The position numbers and the translations under genes are program-made. A DNA stretch of 64,000 nucleotides from NCBI RefSeq assembly GCF_016107395.1, contig NZ_JAAIKO010000022.1:1-64000 (forward strand). Direction: 5' to 3'. Positions 59,262 to 64,000 of this stretch are shown in pieces (positions within the stretch are counted from its first letter, which is position 1; each line of letters begins with the position of its first letter). The stretch is from Streptomyces fildesensis. GTDB taxonomy: Bacteria; Actinomycetota; Actinomycetes; Streptomycetales; Streptomycetaceae. The notes beneath the pieces were generated by a model that was given only the letters and a program-made list of their open reading frames with translations, was not told the origin of the DNA and searched no databases.

Positions 59262-59586
59262 CGGAAAACTGGTATCCCTTCTTCTGTTCACGAAGCGAAA
59301 GGGAAGTACTGGTCCGGGCAGGTCGCGCTTTCACCTCACAGCCGAAGGCAAGCGATCATCCCCAGGGATGCCTTCGAACCAGCGAGATGAGAGCGCTCTC
59401 ACCCAACAGGATCGTGTTGGATTCTTAGCGCACGACGTGTTCGCGTCAAGAAGTTGAACAAGATCTACTTAACGACCAGGACATATACCGGTGATGAGGG
59501 GCGCCCCCTCCTCCGCCGGCGCTTTGGGCTTTTCGTCGGCGACGGGAAAACAAGCCACAGGGCTTGTTATTAATCGAACGACGGCC
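59262..59586. other. 325-bp intergenic region between glucanase and TetR genes
   Basis: It holds the LacI-type operator at 59388-59401, an AT-rich segment (59400-59480) suited to the glucanase promoter, and no convincing gene. Confidence 0.5.
59388..59401. promoter_or_regulatory. LacI/CebR-type operator for glucanase operon
   Basis: The perfect 14-bp palindrome TGAGAGCGCTCTCA closely resembles the CebR operator TGGGAGCGCTCCCA that controls glycosidase and sugar-uptake genes in streptomycetes. It is about 127 bases upstream of the GH64 start. Repression relieved by a glucan oligosaccharide is the natural reading. Confidence 0.75.
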
Positions 59587-60189
59587 CTACCGACCGCGCT
59601 CCCGCCGGCCGAGCAGTTCGAGGGCCGCTTGGACGGTGCCGAGCAGCGTCTCCACGTCCGCTCCGCCGCGCGAGCGCAGGTTCACGCCGTAGGCGAGCAG
59701 CGCCAGCGTCTCGGCGGCGGCGTCCGGGGAGACGCCCGGGGCGAGCTGCCCCTGACGCCGGGCCGTCTCGAGTTCCGCGCACAGCGCGTCCCGCAGCAGC
59801 CGGTGGTGTTCGTCGAGCAGGGCGCGGACGGCGGGGTCGCTGCCCTCGGGGCCGATATGGGCGTTGACGACCATGCAGCCCCATCCGGCGTACTCACCGG
59901 AGCAGCGGGCCTCGATCAGACCGGCGAAGAAGTCCCGCACGGCGGGCAGGCCCCGCCCGTCCTCCGCCAGTTCGCGGAACGCCGGCTGCGCGCGATGCAG
60001 CAGATAGCGGCGCAGGGCGGCGAGATAGAGCTCCCGCTTGTCGCCGAAGGTGGTGTACAGACTGGACCGGCTGAGCCCCGTCGCGGTGGCGACGGCCTGG
60101 ATCGACGCCTTGTCCGAGCCGTGCTGCCAGAACAGCCGCTCGACGCGCTCCAGCGCCGTGTCCGGATCGAAGTGCTTGATGTCGGGCAT
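59587..60189 (-). CDS. TetR-family transcriptional repressor
   Basis: A 200-aa TetR protein. The HTH is ALERVERLFWQHGSDKASIQAVATATGLSRSSLYTTFGDKRELYLAAL (about 12-60), followed by a C-terminal dimerisation/ligand domain of the TetR_C_16 type (AGWGCMVVNAHIGPEGSDPAV, with one Cys). It is divergent from the peroxiredoxin-like gene, with two operator dyads in the 144-bp gap. The ligand may be an electrophile or oxidant, given the neighbour. Confidence 0.88.
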   Translation of the reverse strand: MPDIKHFDPDTALERVERLFWQHGSDKASIQAVATATGLSRSSLYTTFGDKRELYLAALRRYLLHRAQPAFRELAEDGRGLPAVRDFFAGLIEARCSGEYAGWGCMVVNAHIGPEGSDPAVRALLDEHHRLLRDALCAELETARRQGQLAPGVSPDAAAETLALLAYGVNLRSRGGADVETLLGTVQAALELLGRRERGR

Positions 60190-60208
60190 CACTCACCGCT
60201 CCCGAGTA

Positions 60209-60282
60209 CTTGGAATGGTGATTCCAAGATAACCCTTGACGTGCGAACCGACCCGCCATCATCCTGGAACGAGTGTTCCAAG
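60209..60282. promoter_or_regulatory. Paired TetR operators in divergent promoter
   Basis: CTTGGAATGGTGATTCCAAG (60209-60228, perfect 8-bp arms) and CCTGGAACGAGTGTTCCAAG (60263-60282, one mismatch) flank TTGACG, a -35-like hexamer. Their position suggests repression of both the tetR and peroxiredoxin-like promoters. Confidence 0.75.
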
Positions 60283-60332
60283 ATGTTCGGGATGTGTTCC
60301 GCACTCCCCTGCACAGAGAGAGGACGGCGATC

Positions 60333-60998
60333 GTGAGCCTCCAGGATGAGCTGCGCGACCTGCGCGACCTGTACGAGAACGGACCCCGGAAACTCCCCGC
60401 CGAGCTGCTCGAGGTCATGGACCGGGGCGGGTCCGAGCTCGCCGCGTCCGGCCTGGCGGAGCGCGCCCTGGGCCCGGGTGCGCGGGCTCCTCGGTTCACC
60501 CTTCCGGCAGCCACCGGGGAGCAGATCGCGCTGGACGCGCTGCTCGCCGAAGGACCCGTGGTCCTCACCTTCTACCGCGGCGCCTGGTGCCCGTACTGCA
60601 ATCTCGCCCTGCGCTCCCTGCAACTGCACCAGGACGCCGTCACCGCCCGCGGCGCCCGCCTGGTGGCCGTCTCCCCGCAGATCCCGGACGAGACCCTCTC
60701 CATCACCGAGAAGGAGCAACTCACCTTCGACGTTCTCAGCGACATCGGCTCCGACGTCGCACACCGGTTCGGCATCGCGTTCGACCTCTCCGGCGAACTG
60801 GGCGAGGTGTACGACCGGTTCGGTTTCGAGCTCCAGCGGGTCAACGGCGGCCATGCCCGCACCCTGCCGCTGCCCGCCACCTACGTCATCGACCGCTCCG
60901 GCGTCATCCGCTGGGCCTTCGTCAGGTCCGACTACACCGTGCGCGCCGAACCCGCCGACATCCTGGCCGCACTCGACACGCTGGACACGCTCGGCTGA
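60333..60998 (+). CDS. Peroxiredoxin-like AhpC/TSA-family protein
   Basis: A 221-aa thioredoxin-fold protein. TFYRGAWCPYCNLALRSLQ carries a CxxC active site, unlike the single peroxidatic Cys of classical Prx. Conserved SPQIPDETLS and FDVLSDIGSDVAHRFGI follow, and PLPATYVIDRSGVIRWAFV ends the fold. GTG 60333 follows GAGAGGA. It is controlled by the divergent TetR. It likely reduces peroxides or acts as a disulfide oxidoreductase. Confidence 0.85.
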   Translation: MSLQDELRDLRDLYENGPRKLPAELLEVMDRGGSELAASGLAERALGPGARAPRFTLPAATGEQIALDALLAEGPVVLTFYRGAWCPYCNLALRSLQLHQDAVTARGARLVAVSPQIPDETLSITEKEQLTFDVLSDIGSDVAHRFGIAFDLSGELGEVYDRFGFELQRVNGGHARTLPLPATYVIDRSGVIRWAFVRSDYTVRAEPADILAALDTLDTLG

Positions 60999-61180
60999 AC
61001 GCGCTCTTCCCGGGCGGTCGACTATGAGTGGCGGGGCCTGATGATCACCCATAGCTTCGAACCGGCGGGCGCACGCTCTGTACGGGCGAGGAATGCGGTG
61101 CCGCTGTCGAACGTCCCTCGGATCCGTCGCCGAGCCCGGCGCTGTTACGGGAGGACCATCCTGGAGAGCGGGTTCCGGTC

Positions 61181-62242
61181 ATGGCTACGCGACGGTTTCA
61201 TCAACTGGTGGGTACTGCTGTCGGCGTCGCCGCCGTAGGGCTGGCGGCGGCGCCGCCCGTACAGGCGGAGAGCGTACTTCTCGTCAGCAAGGGTCAGTCG
61301 ATCCAAGAGGCGGTGAACCGGGCGAAACCCGGGGACACGGTCCTCGTGCTGCCGGGCACGTACCAGGAGAGCGTTCAGGTCACGATCCCGAATCTGACGA
61401 TCCGCGGGTCCGGCGACCGGACGCTGATCACCCCTCCGGCCGTACCGGGCGGCAACACCTGCGCCGCGGGCGGCTACGGGATCTGCGTCACCGGAACGGC
61501 GGACCAGCCGGTCACCGGTGTGACCGTCGAGTCGCTCGCGGTCTCCGGGTTCACGAAGCACGCGATCAACGCGTCCGACACCGACGGACTGAGCGTGCGT
61601 TTCGTGCTCGCCCAGGACAACGGCCAGTACGGCATCAGCGTCGAGAAGTCGACCCGCGCCCGGCTGTCCATGAACCGGGCACGGAACAACGGGCAGGCCG
61701 GCATCTTCATGGCGAACCTGACCAGCGGCGAAGGCGGCGCCATGGACACCCAGAGCGCGATGATCAGCGGCAATGACGTCTCCGGGAACCGGATCGGCGT
61801 CGTCGCACGGCGGGTCCGCAATCTGACGGTCGAGAACAACACGATGACCGGCAACTGCGGTGGCGTCTTCGTCGTGGGGGACGAGGGGACGCCGAGGGCC
61901 GGAGCGATCGGCATCCGTCTCAACAAGGTGGTGGCGAACAACAAGTTCTGCCCGGCGAACAGCCGGCTGCCGGTCATCCAGGGCTCCGGAATCGTCCTGA
62001 CCGGCGTGGAGAACACGACCGTGGAGCTGAACAGGATCACCGACAACGTCGGGACCTCACCGCTGTCCGGCGGCGTCGTGCTGTTCCCGAGCTTCGCGGG
62101 CGGTCCCAACTCCGGCAACACCGTCAAGGACAACACGGCGCTCCGCAACGGTCCGGCCGACCTGTCCGACCGGGACACCGGCCTCGGCAACACCTTCAAC
62201 GGAAACCACTGTCTGGTCTCAGCTCCGGTGGGCCGCTGCTGA
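61181..62242 (+). CDS. Secreted right-handed beta-helix protein (NosD/pectate-lyase-like fold)
   Basis: A 353-aa exported protein. The Sec signal peptide (about 1-29) is followed by parallel beta-helix repeats: QSIQEAVNRAKPGDTVLVLPGTYQESV, VESLAVSGF, ARNNGQAGIFM, SGNDVSGNRIGVV, VENNTMTGNCGGVFV and NRITDNVGTSP. No recognisable lyase catalytic site is evident; many such proteins bind cell-wall or plant polysaccharides. It stands alone between the peroxiredoxin-like gene and the methyltransferase. Confidence 0.82.
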   Translation: MATRRFHQLVGTAVGVAAVGLAAAPPVQAESVLLVSKGQSIQEAVNRAKPGDTVLVLPGTYQESVQVTIPNLTIRGSGDRTLITPPAVPGGNTCAAGGYGICVTGTADQPVTGVTVESLAVSGFTKHAINASDTDGLSVRFVLAQDNGQYGISVEKSTRARLSMNRARNNGQAGIFMANLTSGEGGAMDTQSAMISGNDVSGNRIGVVARRVRNLTVENNTMTGNCGGVFVVGDEGTPRAGAIGIRLNKVVANNKFCPANSRLPVIQGSGIVLTGVENTTVELNRITDNVGTSPLSGGVVLFPSFAGGPNSGNTVKDNTALRNGPADLSDRDTGLGNTFNGNHCLVSAPVGRC

Positions 62243-62300
62243 CCGAGTGGTCCGCCGCGCCGCGTCCGACACCCTTCCGATCCCCAGGAGAGGCAGCCCC

Positions 62301-63371
62301 ATGACGACCACCCCTTCCACCGCACCCGTCCCCGCGGCACCCGCATCCGCATCCGCCATCACCCCGCACGCCGGCATGCGCCTGCGGGAACTCGTGTTCG
62401 GCGCCGCCTGCGCCGCGGCCGTCCGCGCCGCGGCCCGGCTGCGGGTCGCGGATGCCCTGGGCGACACCCCCGCGACGGTCGAGGAACTGGCCCAGGAGGT
62501 CAACGCCGAGCCCAAGCCGCTGCGCCGGCTGCTCCGTGCGCTGTCGTGCTACGGGCTGTTCGCGGAGACGGAGGACGGCCGCTTCACGCACACCGAGATG
62601 TCGCGGCTGCTGCGCGAGGACTCCCCCGACAGCCTCCGGTACATCTCGCTGTGGTGCACGGAGCCGTGGACCTGGGACGCGTGGCCGCTGCTCGACGACG
62701 CGGTCCGGTCCGGCAAGGACGTCTTCCCCGAGCTGTACGGCAAGAACTTCTTCGACTACCTGCACACCGACGCGAGCGAGTCGGCCGTGGTGTTCGACCG
62801 GGCGATGTCGTCGTCCAGCAGGCAGTCCGCAGAGGACCTCGCCGAGTTCGTCGACCTCACCGGGGTGTCGAGCGTCGCGGACATCGGCGGCGGCCAGGGG
62901 CTGGCGCTCGCCTGTCTGCTGGAGCGGAACCCGGAGCTGAGCGGGACCCTGCTCGACCTCCCCAAGGTGATCACGAACGCGGACCCGCGGCTGCGGGACG
63001 GCGGCCCGCTGGCCGGGCGGGTCCGGCTCGTCCCGGGCGACTGCCGCAACGAGATCCCCGTCCAGGCGGACCTGTACATCATCAAGAACATCCTGGAGTG
63101 GGACGACGCCAGCACCCGCGCCACCCTGGCCAACATCGTCAAGGCCGCGCGCCCCGGCGCCCGGGTGCTGGTCGTCGAGAACCTGGTCGACGACAGCCCG
63201 TCGATGCGGTTCACCACCGCCATGGACCTGCTGCTGCTCCTGAACGTCGGGGGCGCGAAGCACTCCAAGGTCAGCATGGCCGCCCTGATGGAGGAGGCCG
63301 GGCTCGCTGTCGGCCAGATCCGCCCGGTCAACCCCTACCTGCACGCGTTCGAGGCCGTCGTCCCCGTCTAG
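62301..63371 (+). CDS. O-methyltransferase (Methyltransf_2 type)
   Basis: A 356-aa SAM enzyme. The N-terminal dimerisation domain (RLRELVFGAACAAAVRAAARLRVADALG, LLRALSCYGLF) precedes the catalytic domain with VADIGGGQGLALACLL and IIKNILEWDDASTRATL. It is related to, but clearly different from, the cluster OMT at 26394. ATG 62301 follows AGGAGAGG. It is 58 bases after the beta-helix gene, on the same strand. The substrate is unknown; it may belong to a neighbouring pathway outside the window. Confidence 0.88.
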   Translation: MTTTPSTAPVPAAPASASAITPHAGMRLRELVFGAACAAAVRAAARLRVADALGDTPATVEELAQEVNAEPKPLRRLLRALSCYGLFAETEDGRFTHTEMSRLLREDSPDSLRYISLWCTEPWTWDAWPLLDDAVRSGKDVFPELYGKNFFDYLHTDASESAVVFDRAMSSSSRQSAEDLAEFVDLTGVSSVADIGGGQGLALACLLERNPELSGTLLDLPKVITNADPRLRDGGPLAGRVRLVPGDCRNEIPVQADLYIIKNILEWDDASTRATLANIVKAARPGARVLVVENLVDDSPSMRFTTAMDLLLLLNVGGAKHSKVSMAALMEEAGLAVGQIRPVNPYLHAFEAVVPV

Positions 63372-63388
63372 GGGTCGTCACCGTCACC

Positions 63389-63434
63389 ACGCACTGTGCG
63401 CCACGCCCCTCAGGGAGCGTGGCGCACAGTGCGT
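63389..63434. terminator. Strong bidirectional terminator
   Basis: An 18-bp perfect stem (ACGCACTGTGCGCCACGC at 63389-63406; reverse complement at 63417-63434) with a 10-nt loop lies between convergent stops at 63371 and 63447. Confidence 0.85.
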
Positions 63435-63446
63435 CGTACGGTCCGG

Positions 63447-64000
63447 TCAGCCGACCGGTGCGGATTCCTTGCTCGTGTCGCCGTCCCGGTCGGACTCCTC
63501 GGCGGTCATCGCGCCGACCAGCCCGGTGGTGTGCAGCGCCGCCTGGAACAGCGGGTGCGCCAGCGTCCTGCGCAGGAAGCCGAGCGTGGTGTGCACACCG
63601 GGTCCGCTCACCCGGAACTCGCTGAGCGCGCGGTCCATCCTGGCCAGTGCCTGTTCGCGGTCCGGCGCCCACACGGCCGCCTTCGCCAGCAGCGAGTCGT
63701 AGTCGGGCCCGACCGGCCAGCCCGGGTAGGCGTGCGTGTCGACCCGTACGAACGGGCCGCCGGGCGGCACGAACTCGGACAGCAGCCCGGGAGTGGGCGA
63801 GAACTCGTTGTCGGGGTTCTCGGCGTTGACGCGGCACTCGACGGCCACGCCGCGCAGGGTGATGTCGCTCTGCCGGAACGACAGCGGCAGCCCGGCGGCC
63901 ACCGTGATCTGTTCGCGGACGATGTCGATTCCGGTGACCAGTTCGGTGACCGGGTGCTCCACCTGGAGACGGCAGTTGATCTCCATCAGATAGAATCGGT
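63447..64000 (-). CDS. Biotin carboxylase subunit, C-terminal fragment (AccC-type)
   Basis: The last roughly 184 codons of an acetyl/propionyl-CoA carboxylase biotin carboxylase; the 5' end is outside the window. It shows the ATP-grasp active-site FYLMEINCRLQVEHPVTELVTGID and the C-terminal domain AVECRVNAENP, FSPTPG, DSLLAK and REQALARMDRAL. Beyond the usual end is an acidic/Ser-rich tail. It might supply malonyl- or methylmalonyl-CoA, but so might any housekeeping copy. Confidence 0.85.
   Translation of the reverse strand, partial: RFYLMEINCRLQVEHPVTELVTGIDIVREQITVAAGLPLSFRQSDITLRGVAVECRVNAENPDNEFSPTPGLLSEFVPPGGPFVRVDTHAYPGWPVGPDYDSLLAKAAVWAPDREQALARMDRALSEFRVSGPGVHTTLGFLRRTLAHPLFQAALHTTGLVGAMTAEESDRDGDTSKESAPVG

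Noticed and set aside
1..64000. CRISPR arrays, rRNA and tRNA genes
   Set aside because: No regularly spaced repeats, rRNA segments or cloverleaf-type sequences were seen on reading both strands.

Overview
The window is high-GC actinobacterial DNA, almost certainly from a Streptomyces or close relative. The evidence is GC-rich codon use, a SARP/NB-ARC/TPR regulator, PQQ-type Ser/Thr kinases, a family-2 encapsulin fragment, rare TTA codons in pathway genes and Lipoprotein_15 proteins. No tRNA, rRNA or CRISPR array was seen. All assignments come from reading the sequence; no database search was run.

Layout. 1-209 is the 3' end of a family-2 encapsulin shell gene. 252-8660 is an AfsK/AfsR-like signalling block: two Ser/Thr kinases with PQQ beta-propellers and a membrane protein on the minus strand, divergent from a 970-aa SARP regulator. 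8687-9124 and 9233-9814 are a divergent SnoaL-like/PadR pair. 9778-18182 is a complete 8,405-bp Tn3-family transposon with 40-bp inverted repeats (one mismatch) and a 5-bp GATAG target duplication. It carries a DDE transposase, a tyrosine recombinase with a probable internal resolution site, and organomercurial/heavy-metal cargo in two MerR-controlled operons, including merB but no merA. It is inserted in the last codons of padR and separates it from an SGNH-hydrolase gene with which padR's end originally overlapped. An APC permease follows.

The core is 21494-45890, an apparent biosynthetic gene cluster. It encodes a complete route from prephenate to 4-hydroxyphenylglycine: prephenate dehydrogenase, 4-hydroxymandelate synthase, 4-hydroxymandelate oxidase and an HpgT-type aminotransferase. 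There is no NRPS in the window. Instead there are discrete enzymes: two AMP-dependent ligases, one ACP, a PPTase, a FabF-type ketosynthase, a free-standing modular-PKS-like acyltransferase with alkylmalonyl signatures, and a FabG-type reductase. Tailoring candidates are a UbiD decarboxylase, a MenD-like ThDP enzyme, an O-methyltransferase, a PhyH dioxygenase, a DUF3050-like protein, a Cys-rich small protein and two DinB-fold proteins. An MFS exporter and a short HTH/NB-ARC regulator complete it. TTA codons in ubiD, hmo and the regulator suggest bldA (developmental) control. This cluster is the best candidate for an undescribed system.

46153-64000 is accessory or housekeeping material. It holds two lipoproteins, a membrane cytochrome with a NuoF-ferredoxin fusion, a PucR-type regulator, an ECF-type sigma factor, DUF1996 and DUF4142 secreted proteins, and GH64 and GH16 beta-1,3-glucanases sharing a carbohydrate-binding module. 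It also holds a TetR/peroxiredoxin-like divergent pair with two operators, a secreted beta-helix protein, a second O-methyltransferase, and the 3' end of an acetyl/propionyl-CoA carboxylase biotin-carboxylase gene. Several strong hairpin terminators separate convergent genes.
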